Below are positions 23,059-32,284 of a stretch of 64,000 bases of DNA, piece after piece. Made by a program: the position numbers and the translations under genes. The DNA is from an uncultured Bacillota bacterium. Its GTDB lineage: Bacteria; Bacillota; Clostridia; Christensenellales; QAND01. The stretch is taken from positions 186,001 through 250,000 of the forward strand of contig CAJJKN010000003.1 of NCBI GenBank assembly GCA_905188085.1, given 5' to 3'. Under the pieces are notes generated by a model that was given only the letters and a program-made list of their open reading frames with translations, did no database searches and was not told where the DNA came from. Position 1 is the stretch's first letter, and every line of letters begins with the position of its first letter.

Positions 23059-24438
23059 TTGAACAAACTTTGGGCCGGACGCTTCTCCAAACAAGAAGAC
23101 GAGCGCGTAAATGACTTTAATTCTTCCATCGCTTTTGACGCCCGCATGGCGCAGCAGGATATTCAGGGCAGCATCGCGCATGCCACCATGCTGGGCCGCC
23201 AAGGCATCATCGAGCCCGGTGAAGCGGACCTGATCGTTCAGGGATTGGAAGGCATTGCCCACGATTTGCAGACAGGCGCGCTTGCCATAGACCCCACCGC
23301 AGAGGATATCCACATGTTTGTGGAGGCCGTTTTAACCAACCGTCTGGGGGATACAGGCAAACGCCTGCATACCGCGCGCAGCCGGAACGACCAAGTTGCG
23401 TTGGATATTCGCCTGCACCTGCGCGATCAATGCCGGGAAATCAAAGCGTTGCTGCTTTCCTATATCGATGTGCTGACAAATCAGGCCGAACAGCATTTGG
23501 AAACCGTCATGCCGGGATATACACATATGCAGCGCGCGCAGCCCATCACCTTTGCCCATCATTTGATGGCCTATGTGCAAATGGCGCTCCGCGACGTGCA
23601 GCGCATTGAGCAAACCTGCGAGCGTATGAATGTCATGCCGCTGGGCAGCGGTGCTCTGGCCGGCACCACCTATCCCATCGATCGGCAGCTTGTCAAGGAT
23701 TTATTGGGCTTTAGCGCCGTTTCCGCCAACAGCCTGGACGGCGTGAGCGATCGTGATTTTTGCATTGAGCTTGCCAACGACATTGCCCTCATCATGATGC
23801 ATCTGTCTCGGCTGAGTGAAGAGATCATCCTCTGGTGCTCTTGGGAATTTAAGTTTGTTGAGTTGGACGATGCGTTTGCCACCGGCTCTTCCATCATGCC
23901 ACAAAAGAAAAATCCGGACGTAACCGAATTGATCCGCGGCAAAGCCGGGCGTGTGTTTGGCGATCTTATCACGCTGCTTACCATGATGAAAGGCCTGCCG
24001 CTTGCCTATAACAAAGACATGCAGGAGGACAAAGAAGCGATTTTTGACGCTGTAGATACCGTCAAACTTTGCCTCACTACCCTCATTCCCATGATGCAAA
24101 CCATGCGGGTAAACAAAGAAAACATGCGCGCCGCTGCCGCCAAAGGCTTTATCAACGCAACGGACTGCGCAGATTATCTGGTCAAAAAAGGCGTACCGTT
24201 CCGCGATGCCTATAAAATTACCGGCGGCCTTGTAGCGCAGTGCATTGAAAAACATCTGACGCTGGAAACCCTGCCGTTGGCGGCATACAAAGCGGCCAGC
24301 GATGTTTTCGATCAAGATGTATACCAGGCCATCGCACTGGAAACCTGCGTAAAAGAGCGCAAGGTGGAGGGAGGACCCTCCCCCGTTGCGGTGCAAAAAC
24401 AAATCAACGCCGTAAAAGCATGGCGTAAGGAGGTCTAA
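23059..24438 (+). CDS. argH: Argininosuccinate lyase (ArgH)
   Basis: The 459-aa enzyme splits argininosuccinate into arginine and fumarate. It has the N-terminal LWAGRFSKQEDERV, the SRNDQVALDIRL substrate motif, PGYTHMQRAQPITF and the superfamily signature GSSIMPQKKNPDV. The start codon is TTG with AAAGGAGG eight bases upstream. argC begins 3 nt after the stop. Length is normal. Confidence 0.96.
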   Translation: MNKLWAGRFSKQEDERVNDFNSSIAFDARMAQQDIQGSIAHATMLGRQGIIEPGEADLIVQGLEGIAHDLQTGALAIDPTAEDIHMFVEAVLTNRLGDTGKRLHTARSRNDQVALDIRLHLRDQCREIKALLLSYIDVLTNQAEQHLETVMPGYTHMQRAQPITFAHHLMAYVQMALRDVQRIEQTCERMNVMPLGSGALAGTTYPIDRQLVKDLLGFSAVSANSLDGVSDRDFCIELANDIALIMMHLSRLSEEIILWCSWEFKFVELDDAFATGSSIMPQKKNPDVTELIRGKAGRVFGDLITLLTMMKGLPLAYNKDMQEDKEAIFDAVDTVKLCLTTLIPMMQTMRVNKENMRAAAAKGFINATDCADYLVKKGVPFRDAYKITGGLVAQCIEKHLTLETLPLAAYKAASDVFDQDVYQAIALETCVKERKVEGGPSPVAVQKQINAVKAWRKEV

Positions 24439-24440
24439 TC

Positions 24441-25478
24441 ATGAAAACCAAAGTCGGCATCATCGGCGCCACCGGCTATGCCGGTGTGGAGCTGCTGCGG
24501 CTTTTGCTTTCCCACCCGCAGGTGGAAGTGGCGGCCATCAGCTCCGTCAGCTTTGAAGGGCAGCCCATCAGCCAAACGTATCCGTCCTTATCCCATTGCT
24601 GCGATGCGCTTCTTGCCAGCGATCAGGATGTAATCCAGGCTTGCGATGTGGTTTTTGCCTCTTTACCGCATGGGCACAGCGAGCCCTATGCCGAAGCCTG
24701 CCTGGCACAAGGCAAGGCGTTTATCGACCTCGGGGCGGATTTTCGTCTCTATAACGAGGCGGATTATACCGCCTGGTACGGCCTTTCCTACCAAAACCCG
24801 GCCCTGCATAAACAAGCCGTTTATGCCCTGCCCGAACTCTATCGTGAAAAAATCAAAAAAGCCAGATTGCTGGGCAATCCCGGCTGTTATCCCACCTCCA
24901 TCGCTTTGGGGTTGGCCCCCGCGCTTTGTTCGCATCTCATCGACCCAAACACCCTTGTGTTAGACAGTAAATCCGGGGTTACGGGCGCAGGGCGCGGCCT
25001 TTCCCAAAACACGCATTATCCGGATTGCAACGAGGCGTTTGCCCCGTATAAAATTGCCAACCACAGACACACGCCGGAAATCGAGCAAACTATATCCGAT
25101 CTGTCCGGGCAAGCGGTCAAGGTAACGTTTGTGCCGCACCTTTTGCCCGTCAACCGCGGCATCGTTTCCACCATGTATGCGCAGTTGACCCAGGATAGAT
25201 CGCTTGATGAAATCCATCAGATATATCTTTCGTTTTACCAAAACGAACCGTTTGTGCGCGTCAGACCGCTTGGGGAAATCGTCAACCTAAAGCATGTAAA
25301 ATATGCTAACTATTGCGATATTTCCCTGCATTTGGATCCGCGTACCCATCGGCTGATCGTGGTTTCCGCCATAGACAATATGGTAAAAGGCGCCGCCGGT
25401 CAAGCCATCCAAAATATGAATTTGCTTTGCGGGTTTGAAGAAACCGAAGGACTTACCATGGTTCCTCCCGCGTTTTAA
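24441..25478 (+). CDS. argC: N-acetyl-gamma-glutamyl-phosphate reductase (ArgC)
   Basis: The 345-aa NADPH-dependent enzyme reduces N-acetylglutamyl phosphate to the semialdehyde. It begins with the dinucleotide motif GIIGATGYAGVELLRLLL, and the catalytic Cys149 lies in GNPGCYPTS. SKSGVTGAGRG, HRHTPEIEQ and FVPHLLPVNRGI complete the family set. AAGGAGGTCTAATC precedes the ATG and overlaps the end of argH. Confidence 0.96.
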   Translation: MKTKVGIIGATGYAGVELLRLLLSHPQVEVAAISSVSFEGQPISQTYPSLSHCCDALLASDQDVIQACDVVFASLPHGHSEPYAEACLAQGKAFIDLGADFRLYNEADYTAWYGLSYQNPALHKQAVYALPELYREKIKKARLLGNPGCYPTSIALGLAPALCSHLIDPNTLVLDSKSGVTGAGRGLSQNTHYPDCNEAFAPYKIANHRHTPEIEQTISDLSGQAVKVTFVPHLLPVNRGIVSTMYAQLTQDRSLDEIHQIYLSFYQNEPFVRVRPLGEIVNLKHVKYANYCDISLHLDPRTHRLIVVSAIDNMVKGAAGQAIQNMNLLCGFEETEGLTMVPPAF

Positions 25479-25498
25479 TATAGAAAGAAGGAATCGTT

Positions 25499-26719
25499 AT
25501 GAATCTCATCCCGATTGAAGGCGGCGTGTGCGCCGCAAAAGGATTTACAGCTGCGGGCGTTCACTGCGGCATTCGGAAAAACCGCACCAAAAAGGATTTG
25601 GCGCTTATTTACAGCGAAACGGAATGTGCCGTCGGCTGCACCTATACACAAAATAAGGTCTACGGCGCACCCATCACCGTAACCCGCGAAAACGTGAAAA
25701 ACGGAAAGGCCAAGGCCATTGTCTGCAACAGCGGAAACGCCAACACCTGCAACGCCAACGGCGTTGAAATCGCCCAACAGATGTGTCTTCTCACCGGCCA
25801 GGCGCTGGGGATTGATCCCGGCGATGTTGTCGTGGCCTCCACCGGGGTCATCGGCCAGCCGCTTTCCATAGAGCCCATTCAAAAGAGTCTGCCGGCGCTG
25901 GTTTCTCAGCTAAGCCATGCCGGCAGCACCGATGCCTGCGAAGGCATTATGACCACCGACACCTACCCCAAACAGGCCGCTTATGAATTTACCCTGGGCG
26001 GCGCAACCTGCCATATCGGCGCCATTGCAAAGGGCTCCGGCATGATTCATCCCAACATGGCCACCATGCTGGCCTTCCTCACGACGGATGTCGCCATCAC
26101 GCCGGCGCTGCTGCAAAAGGCCGTGTCCGCCGTGGTGGATGATACATTTAACATGGTCAGCGTGGACGGAGACACCTCCACCAACGATATGCTCTCCGTA
26201 TTGGCCAACGGCCTGGCAGGCAATCCGCTGATCGATTCGGAAAACGAATTGTATGCAAACTTCAAGCAGGCCCTGTTCACCGTTTGCGAAAACATTTCCA
26301 AAAAATTGGCCGGCGACGGCGAAGGCGCCACCAAGCTTTTGGAATGCACGGTTTCTCAGGCGCCCGCCAAAGACATCGCCAAAAAAATTGCCAAATCCGT
26401 TATCTGCTCCAGCTTGTTCAAAACCGCTATGTTCGGCGCCGATGCAAACTGGGGACGCATCCTCTGCGCCATCGGATATACCGAGGCCGAGTTTGATATT
26501 TCCAAAATCTCCGTGGATCTCTCCTCTAAAGCCGGGCAGATCCATGTCTGCGAAAACGGTGCCGGCGTGCCGTTCAGCGAAGACGAAGCCAAAAAAGTTT
26601 TGCTGGAAGAAGAGGTGCATGTGGAAATCAACATGCACGACGGAACCGCCTCTGCCACCGCCTGGGGCTGCGATCTTACCTATGATTATGTGAAAATCAA
26701 CGGCGATTACCGGACTTGA
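25499..26719 (+). CDS. argJ: Bifunctional ornithine acetyltransferase/N-acetylglutamate synthase (ArgJ)
   Basis: The 406-aa precursor cleaves itself before Thr189 in GMIHPNMATML, giving alpha and beta chains. It recycles the acetyl group from N-acetylornithine to glutamate. In many Firmicutes it also uses acetyl-CoA, which would explain why no separate argA is seen. Other motifs are CNSGNANTC, VDGDTSTND and the C-terminal WGCDLTYDYVKINGDYRT. AGAAAGAAGGAATCGTT precedes the ATG. Confidence 0.96.
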   Translation: MNLIPIEGGVCAAKGFTAAGVHCGIRKNRTKKDLALIYSETECAVGCTYTQNKVYGAPITVTRENVKNGKAKAIVCNSGNANTCNANGVEIAQQMCLLTGQALGIDPGDVVVASTGVIGQPLSIEPIQKSLPALVSQLSHAGSTDACEGIMTTDTYPKQAAYEFTLGGATCHIGAIAKGSGMIHPNMATMLAFLTTDVAITPALLQKAVSAVVDDTFNMVSVDGDTSTNDMLSVLANGLAGNPLIDSENELYANFKQALFTVCENISKKLAGDGEGATKLLECTVSQAPAKDIAKKIAKSVICSSLFKTAMFGADANWGRILCAIGYTEAEFDISKISVDLSSKAGQIHVCENGAGVPFSEDEAKKVLLEEEVHVEINMHDGTASATAWGCDLTYDYVKINGDYRT

Positions 26720-26731
26720 GGAGGACACGAT

Positions 26732-27589
26732 ATGACGCTTTCCACCGCGGACAAAGCCGACATTCTCATCCAGGCTTTGCCTTACATTCAAAAATATACC
26801 GATAAAATCGTCGTCATCAAATACGGCGGCAACGCCATGGTTGATGAATCGCTAAAACAGGCCGTGATGAGCGATCTTGTGCTGCTCACCTTAGTCGGCA
26901 TCAAGGTTGTCTTGGTGCACGGCGGCGGCCCGGAAATCAGCGAAACCCTTGCCCGCATGGGTAAAAAATCCGAATTCATCGGCGGCCTGCGTGTGACGGA
27001 TGAGGAAACCGCCAAAATCGTTCAAATGGTGCTGGCCGGCAAGGTAAATAAAGATCTTGTTTCTTTGATTCATCAAAACAACGGCAGAGCTTTGGGGCTT
27101 TGCGGCATAGACGGCAATATGATTCAGGCGCAAAAGCTACCATCCGAAGCGGATTTGGGCTATGTCGGCGAAATCACCGCCGTAGACACCACGCCCATCC
27201 TAAACGCCCTGGATAACGGCTATATTCCCGTCATCGCCACGGTTGGCACAGATGACCAGGGCCATGTGTACAACATCAACGCCGATACCGCCGCCTCCCG
27301 CATCGCTTCGGAGCTGGGGGCTGAAAACATCATTTTAATGACGGATATTCGCGGCCTTTTGGAGAAAAAGGAAGATGAATCCACCCTCATCCCCTGCGTT
27401 CAGGTCAGCGAGGTACCTTATTTAAAAAAACAAGGCATCATTTCCGGGGGAATGATCCCGAAAATAGATTGCTGCGTGGAGGCCATTCGCCGCGGCGTGC
27501 ATTCCGCCGTGATCATTGATGGCCGTATCCCGCATTCCATTCTCATAGAAATCTTGTCCGATGAAGGCATCGGCACCTTATTCTGTTAA
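26732..27589 (+). CDS. argB: Acetylglutamate kinase (ArgB)
   Basis: The 285-aa amino-acid kinase phosphorylates N-acetylglutamate. Motifs are VIKYGGNAM, VLVHGGGPEI, the GLRVTDEETAKIVQMVLAGK segment, NINADTAASRIA and the SGGMIPKIDCCVEAI near the C-terminus. An N-terminal helix (residues about 1-20) of the kind used for arginine-sensitive hexamer formation is present, which suggests feedback inhibition. GAGGAGG precedes the start. The gene lies 12 nt after argJ. Confidence 0.96.
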   Translation: MTLSTADKADILIQALPYIQKYTDKIVVIKYGGNAMVDESLKQAVMSDLVLLTLVGIKVVLVHGGGPEISETLARMGKKSEFIGGLRVTDEETAKIVQMVLAGKVNKDLVSLIHQNNGRALGLCGIDGNMIQAQKLPSEADLGYVGEITAVDTTPILNALDNGYIPVIATVGTDDQGHVYNINADTAASRIASELGAENIILMTDIRGLLEKKEDESTLIPCVQVSEVPYLKKQGIISGGMIPKIDCCVEAIRRGVHSAVIIDGRIPHSILIEILSDEGIGTLFC

Positions 27590-27607
27590 TTTGAGGAGGT
27601 TTTCTTC

Positions 27608-28792
27608 ATGGATTTTAAAAGCATACAGTCGTTAGACCAAACCTATGTCGCCCATACCTACGGCCGGTTTCCGCTGGCGCTTGCGCAGGGCAAAGACGCC
27701 GTTTGCACCGATGTAGACGGCAAATCCTATATAGATTTCACCGCCGGCATCGGCGTAAATTCCCTGGGCTTTTGCAATGATCAGTGGGTAAACGCCGTTT
27801 GCAAACAGGCTGCCACGTTAAACCACACCTCCAACCTTTACTATACGGAGCCCGGTTCCGTGCTTGCGGAAAAGCTCTGCAAAAAAGCCAATATGCAGCG
27901 CGTGTTTTTTGCCAATTCCGGCGCAGAGGCCAACGAGGGCGCCATCAAAGCCGCGCGTAAATACAGCTTTGATAAATACGGGGAAGGCCGGTATGAGATC
28001 ATCTCTCTAAACAATTCCTTCCACGGCCGCACCATCACCACCCTCTCCGCCACCGGACAGGCAGTGTTTCACACAAAGTTCAACCCGTTTACCGAAGGGT
28101 TTGTCTTTGCCAACGCCAACGATATCGATTCCGTAAAAGCGTTGGTTTCCGAAAAAACCTGTGCTGTTCTCATTGAATGCATTCAGGGCGAAGGCGGCGT
28201 TGTGCCGCTGGAAAAATCCTTTGTGCAGGCGCTTGCCGCTTTGTGCAAAGAAAAAGACCTTTTGTTGGTGGTAGACGAGGTGCAAACCGGCATCGGGCGC
28301 ACAGGCTCCTTCTTCTGCTATCAGCAGTTTGATGTGCAGCCGGATATCGTTTCTGCCGCCAAGGGACTGGGCGGCGGCTTGCCCATCGGCGCCGTTCTCT
28401 TTGGCGAAAAAACCAAAGACACCATGGACGCCGGCACCCACGGCAGCACCTTTGGCGCCAATCCCATCGTAGCCGCCGGAGCCAATGTCGTGGTGGATGC
28501 CATTGACGAAGCGTTTTTGGCCGATGTGCAGAAAAAAAGCGCCTATATCTTTGAAAAGGTTCAAAAATTCCCCCATGTAAAATCCGTCACCGGCCTGGGG
28601 CTGATGATCGGCGTGGAATTTGAAGACGGCATCACCGGCAAACAGGTAGTGGATCAGTGCATCCCGCAGGGCGTTTTGTTCCTCACGGCCAAAGCCAAGC
28701 TGCGTATGCTGCCGCCGCTTGTCATCACCATGGAACAAATCGATCAAGGGCTGTCCGTCCTGGAAAAAGTATTGACGGATTGGGAGGCATAA
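27608..28792 (+). CDS. argD: Acetylornithine aminotransferase (ArgD)
   Basis: The 394-aa class III PLP aminotransferase carries FANSGAEANEGAIKAARKY, NSFHGRTITTLSATGQ, LLVVDEVQTGIGRTG and the PLP-binding lysine in SAAKGLGGGLPIGA. It transaminates N-acetylglutamate semialdehyde to N-acetylornithine and may also serve the succinyl-DAP step in lysine synthesis. Here that step is bypassed by DapL (36.8-38.0 kb). GAGGAGG precedes the ATG. Confidence 0.95.
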   Translation: MDFKSIQSLDQTYVAHTYGRFPLALAQGKDAVCTDVDGKSYIDFTAGIGVNSLGFCNDQWVNAVCKQAATLNHTSNLYYTEPGSVLAEKLCKKANMQRVFFANSGAEANEGAIKAARKYSFDKYGEGRYEIISLNNSFHGRTITTLSATGQAVFHTKFNPFTEGFVFANANDIDSVKALVSEKTCAVLIECIQGEGGVVPLEKSFVQALAALCKEKDLLLVVDEVQTGIGRTGSFFCYQQFDVQPDIVSAAKGLGGGLPIGAVLFGEKTKDTMDAGTHGSTFGANPIVAAGANVVVDAIDEAFLADVQKKSAYIFEKVQKFPHVKSVTGLGLMIGVEFEDGITGKQVVDQCIPQGVLFLTAKAKLRMLPPLVITMEQIDQGLSVLEKVLTDWEA

Positions 28793-28796
28793 CGCC

Positions 28797-29708
28797 ATGA
28801 ATCATCTTTTGAAAATGCTGGATCTTTCCGGCGAACAAATTCAAGATCTGTTAAACGTGGCGGATCAGTTAAAATATGAGCAAAAGCATCATATCCCGCA
28901 TCCGCATCTTAAAGGACAATCGCTGGGTATGATTTTCCAAAAATCTTCCACCCGCACCCGCGTTTCCTTTGAAACCGGCATGTATCAATTGGGCGGCCAG
29001 GCTTTGTTTTTAAGTTCCCACGATCTGCAAATCGGGCGCGGCGAGCCCATTCAGGATACCGCCCGCGTGTTGTCCCGCTATTTGGACGGCATTATGATTC
29101 GCACCTTTGCCCAGCAGGAAGTGGAGGATCTTGCGCAATACGGCTCCATTCCCATCATCAACGGGCTTACGGATTTTTGCCATCCCTGCCAGGTATTGGC
29201 GGATTTGATGACCGTCCGCGAATATAAGGGTCGTTTGCAGGGGCTAAAGCTCTGTTATATCGGCGACGGCAACAACATGGCCAACTCCCTGATCGTCGGC
29301 GGTTTAAAAACCGGCATGCAGGTTTCCGTGGCCACGCCCGCCGGTTATCAGCCGGATTCCTCCGTGCTCTCCTTTGCCGAAGGCTATAAGGATAAATTCC
29401 TGCTCACAGAAAACGTCCTGGAAGCGGCTGCCGATGCCGATGTGCTGTTTACCGATGTTTGGGCATCTATGGGCCAGGAAGGCGAAGCCGCCCAGCGCCG
29501 CATTGCCTTTGAAGGAAAATTCCAGATCAACAATCGCGTGATGGCCGTTGCCAAGCCAGATGCCATGGTGCAGCATTGCCTGCCTGCCCACCGTGAAGAG
29601 GAAATTACCACGGAAGTTTTCGAAGCACACGCGCAGGAAATCTTTGACGAAGCGGAAAACCGCCTGCATGCGCAAAAAGCCGTTATGATGACTTTAATGC
29701 AGCGTTAA
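28797..29708 (+). CDS. argF: Ornithine carbamoyltransferase (ArgF)
   Basis: The 303-aa enzyme makes citrulline from ornithine and carbamoyl phosphate, the product of the divergent carAB unit. The carbamoyl-phosphate motif SSTRTRVSFE, DTARVLSRYLDGI, the FCHPCQVLADLMT region and HCLPAHREEEIT are all present. It follows argD by 4 nt and is the last gene of the arg operon, ended by a strong terminator. Confidence 0.96.
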   Translation: MNHLLKMLDLSGEQIQDLLNVADQLKYEQKHHIPHPHLKGQSLGMIFQKSSTRTRVSFETGMYQLGGQALFLSSHDLQIGRGEPIQDTARVLSRYLDGIMIRTFAQQEVEDLAQYGSIPIINGLTDFCHPCQVLADLMTVREYKGRLQGLKLCYIGDGNNMANSLIVGGLKTGMQVSVATPAGYQPDSSVLSFAEGYKDKFLLTENVLEAAADADVLFTDVWASMGQEGEAAQRRIAFEGKFQINNRVMAVAKPDAMVQHCLPAHREEEITTEVFEAHAQEIFDEAENRLHAQKAVMMTLMQR

Positions 29709-29727
29709 ATTCTTTTTCCTCTATCGA

Positions 29728-29757
29728 AAAACCACCCAATATTTTGGGTGGTTTTTT
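29728..29757 (+). terminator. Terminator of the arginine operon
   Basis: The stem AACCACCCAA / TTGGGTGGTT with a TATT loop is followed by a T run. Confidence 0.93.
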
Positions 29758-30178
29758 GATGTCTTTTTTGCAAAATTCAAAAAAAGGGACATTCGTTTAT
29801 TCTTTGTTCTGCCCTTTTGCCTTCTTTGTTTCATTCTAAGGCAAACAAAGCCTTCGCTCCCCCTGCCCAAAAATAATTTTGTAATGTCCCGTCGCCACGG
29901 CAAGGCCGCCGGTATTTTGCCTGCCCCGGCAAAATATTAACTTGTTTTTCATTGTGTTTTGCAAAATTGGCCTTCCTTACTACGGCGCTCCATTTTGTTC
30001 TGCTCGATCCGTCTTCCCCTCATAAAAAATACTCTTTCCCTTTATAATCCCCTTTTTAAAGCCGGAAAGCCGCCCAAACGGTTTCCTGCAATGCCGTTTG
30101 CCCATCCCCGGCCCAACGGGCTGATTTTATCCTCGCATCGTTGCATTCCTACGGAAACTATGTTTCATTTGCGCCTTA
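29758..30178. other. Intergenic stretch with one unexplained hairpin
   Basis: About 420 nt lie between the arg terminator and the exporter pseudogene terminator. I see no supported gene. A perfect 9-bp inverted repeat, TATTTTGCC / GGCAAAATA with a TGCCCC loop (29913-29936), lacks a T tail and has no assigned role. Confidence 0.5.
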
Positions 30179-30205
30179 TAAAAAAGAGCCGCACTGTCTG
30201 CGGCT
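30179..30205 (-). terminator. Terminator of the exporter-like pseudogene
   Basis: The stem AGCCGCA / TGCGGCT is followed by CTTTTTT on the minus strand, directly after the original stop codon at 30210-30212. Confidence 0.85.
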
Positions 30206-30209
30206 TTCT

Positions 30210-30717
30210 TCACTGCTTTTTGTCATCCCAAAACGGAATCTTATCCACCAGCACGGCAAAGAAAATGCCGATGCTGGTATCCAACACCCTTGTACAAACA
30301 TAGAGCCAGGTATTGGGAATATCTCTGTTTACATGCGTGCGTCACAATGCTCAAAAATACAATGCAACAGATGGATACAGACGCCTTTCGCCCCGTTACA
30401 TTGCACACATAAATCAAAAACAGACAGCACACCGGCACAACGCAAACCTGCACCCACGGCATTACATTTGCAGGCAGGCAAAACAGGCCCACCAGCACCA
30501 CATACCCCACAGCGCCGCCGATCAACGTGCCCAACATCCTATGCAGGCCCATATTCACCGTTTTTTCATGCGTTTGTTGCGTACACACCACCGCCGCAAT
30601 CGTCGCGTAAAACATGGTCTCCTTTTGCAAAACCAGCCCTGTCAGCAGGCATAAGAAGATAGAAATGCATGTTTTAACCGCCCGGCCGCCCGGTTTATAG
30701 TGAAAATCCCATTTCAT
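30210..30717 (-). pseudogene. Small FUSC/aromatic-acid-exporter-like membrane protein, frameshifted
   Basis: From the ATG at 30717 the frame encodes a hydrophobic protein with about four membrane segments (VKTCISIFLCLLTGLVL, the YATIAAVVCTQ region, a GGAVGYVVLVGLFCLP segment, VVPVCCLFLIYVC). It resembles the small FUSC-like/DUF939 proteins. Near 30335-30342 the tetramer ACGC is tandemly duplicated on the minus strand. Removing one copy restores a continuous frame (THVNRDIPNTWLYVCTR ... VDKIPFWDDKKQ) to a TGA at 30210, about 168 aa in total. As it stands, translation shifts and ends at 30241. The gene has its own promoter and terminator, so the lesion may be recent, phase-variable or an assembly error. 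Confidence 0.75.
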
Positions 30718-30755
30718 TGCTTTTCATCGCAGTCCCTTGCTTTTGTATCTGGTTT

Positions 30756-30784
30756 AGCATAGCATAGTCTGTCTTTCCAAACAA
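30756..30784 (-). promoter_or_regulatory. Possible promoter of the exporter-like pseudogene
   Basis: TTGTTT and TATGCT are separated by 17 nt, with the -10 hexamer duplicated in tandem. Confidence 0.45.
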
Positions 30785-31055
30785 GGCAACTCCGGCACCC
30801 CCACGGGGTTTCCATCGCCAAGTTCTTTTGTGCGGCGCCCTGTGCTTTGGGTGCGCCTCTTCCTTTCTCCCGCAACCGTGTTTTCACAGTTTTCTATCTT
30901 CTCCCCTGCAAACGAAGAGAGTTTTCGTCCTCTTTGCCGTTTTCCTGTTCTCTTCCCTCCTGGTTTTCCCGCCAAATCCGCTTTTATCGTATCATCCATC
31001 GTCCCCGTTTCCCTTGTCTTTTTTTCGCCTTCCTCGGCTGTTGATTCCCATAAAA
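30785..31055. other. Intergenic stretch without a recognised feature
   Basis: About 270 nt of C/T-rich plus-strand sequence. No ribosome site, conserved RNA motif or repeat is evident. Confidence 0.45.
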
Positions 31056-31077
31056 AAAGCAGCCGATCGGCTGCTTT
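31056..31077 (-). terminator. Terminator after the DUF2148 gene
   Basis: A perfect palindrome, AAAGCAGCCGA/TCGGCTGCTTT, is followed by a T run on the minus strand, 2 nt beyond the stop codon. Confidence 0.88.
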
Positions 31078-31079
31078 CT

Positions 31080-31625
31080 TTATTTTTGGAATTTCCTGTC
31101 AAAATACGGAGATTTTTTGGAAACACTCAGCGGAATTCCCATGATCATCTGCACATCCTCCGCCATCAGGCCCAGCGACTTGGCCGCCTGGCCTACGGAA
31201 AACATCACGCGGTTGTCCACTCTGTCGTTTGCGGCCACGCTTACGGCCGAGCCGATGGCAATGCCAAGGTCAATCGGATCAAACACGCATACGCTGTTGT
31301 TTTTGATGCATTGCGCACAGTTTCCCTGCTTGCACAGCCCGCAGCCTTCGTTCAACCCCCGTGTATGATATGAAGCACCCACCAGCACCACGGCCTGGCT
31401 TTCCCGCACATTTTGCGCATCGCGGATAAAAAATTCATACCCTTCCCGTTGGCTGCCCATCCTTTCCATTTCTTCCGCCAGCGTTATCAGCGTTTCCTCT
31501 GTAACTACGCAGCTGTCCAAATGGTCAATGCCCCGGGCTTTCGGCGCCGTGCGAACCGCCGCGCACATCCGTTGCGCCGTTTGCAGCACCGCCGCTTTCT
31601 CCATTTCTTCCGCCGTATATTTCAT
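31080..31625 (-). CDS. DUF2148 domain protein (cysteine-rich, ferredoxin-like)
   Basis: This 181-aa protein matches the DUF2148 pattern: an N-terminal helical part with VRTAPKARGIDHL, a central VLVGA, the Cys cluster CGLCKQGNCAQCIKNNSVC, and a glycine-rich DLGIAIGSAVSVAANDRVDNRVMFSVG region. The four closely spaced cysteines could hold an Fe-S cluster. The biochemical role is unknown. It lies 44 nt after the 201-aa unknown gene and is the last of the minus-strand run that includes the aldo/keto reductases. Confidence 0.8.
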   Translation of the reverse strand: MKYTAEEMEKAAVLQTAQRMCAAVRTAPKARGIDHLDSCVVTEETLITLAEEMERMGSQREGYEFFIRDAQNVRESQAVVLVGASYHTRGLNEGCGLCKQGNCAQCIKNNSVCVFDPIDLGIAIGSAVSVAANDRVDNRVMFSVGQAAKSLGLMAEDVQMIMGIPLSVSKKSPYFDRKFQK

Positions 31626-31669
31626 GGTTTCCCTTCCCCTCTTTCAGCCGTTTTTCACAGCCGGCCCGT

Positions 31670-32275
31670 CTAGATATACCATTTGGGCAAAATCATCGCA
31701 TCCGGCTTGTCCCCGTCTCTTTTTACCAAAATCGGCAACAGCGTATCCGTCATTTTTCTGTGCGGCATATGAGACCGTATTCCCATGATCGTGGTCAAAA
31801 AGACCTCTCTTCCCTCTGTCAACCCTTTTGGCACAGGCATGGCAAACACGCGGCCTACCTCGTTGAGAAGTACCCGGCCTACCTCGGCCTTGTCGTCCTC
31901 TTCGTCGATTTCTTCCTCATAGGCCTTTGTCATAAACAATTCATATGCCAGTTCTTCCAGGCAGTCTGCGTCCCGATAATAAAACGGGTCAAACGTGTAG
32001 ATCACAACCAACGGATGGTCCTGCCGGCCCCGATGCCACAGCTTTTCATTGGCCTGTATGACATGCCCCAGCGCAATGGATCCTTTTTCCAAAAACACCG
32101 GAACCCTTTGATACCATAGGTTTAACGGATCTTCCGGACTCCATTTCAGCCAGGACGGTTTTTCCGGCACATCCTTTGCCCGTTTTGGCTGTTCTTTAAA
32201 CCATCGATTCAACTCACAAAACACAGGCCACAAATTAACCTGTTGTTCTCGCTCGCTTTCTCGGTCGTTCAACAA
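31670..32275 (-). CDS. Unrecognised 201-aa soluble protein
   Basis: I do not recognise this gene. It starts with TTG, preceded by AAGGAGGGCG, nine nt after the upstream aldo/keto reductase stop. That spacing supports cotranscription. The protein has no signal peptide or membrane segment. Its N-terminal half is rich in Trp (NLWPVF, RWFKEQPKR, SWLKWSPEDPLNLWYQR), followed by VVIYTFDPFYYRD. A very acidic stretch (YEEEIDEEDDKAEVG) is near residue 120, and a C-terminal region has VFLTTIMGIRSHMPHRK. Codon use resembles the neighbours, so it is probably a real gene and not an artefact. Confidence 0.7.
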   Translation of the reverse strand: MLNDRESEREQQVNLWPVFCELNRWFKEQPKRAKDVPEKPSWLKWSPEDPLNLWYQRVPVFLEKGSIALGHVIQANEKLWHRGRQDHPLVVIYTFDPFYYRDADCLEELAYELFMTKAYEEEIDEEDDKAEVGRVLLNEVGRVFAMPVPKGLTEGREVFLTTIMGIRSHMPHRKMTDTLLPILVKRDGDKPDAMILPKWYI

Positions 32276-32284
32276 ACGCCCTCC

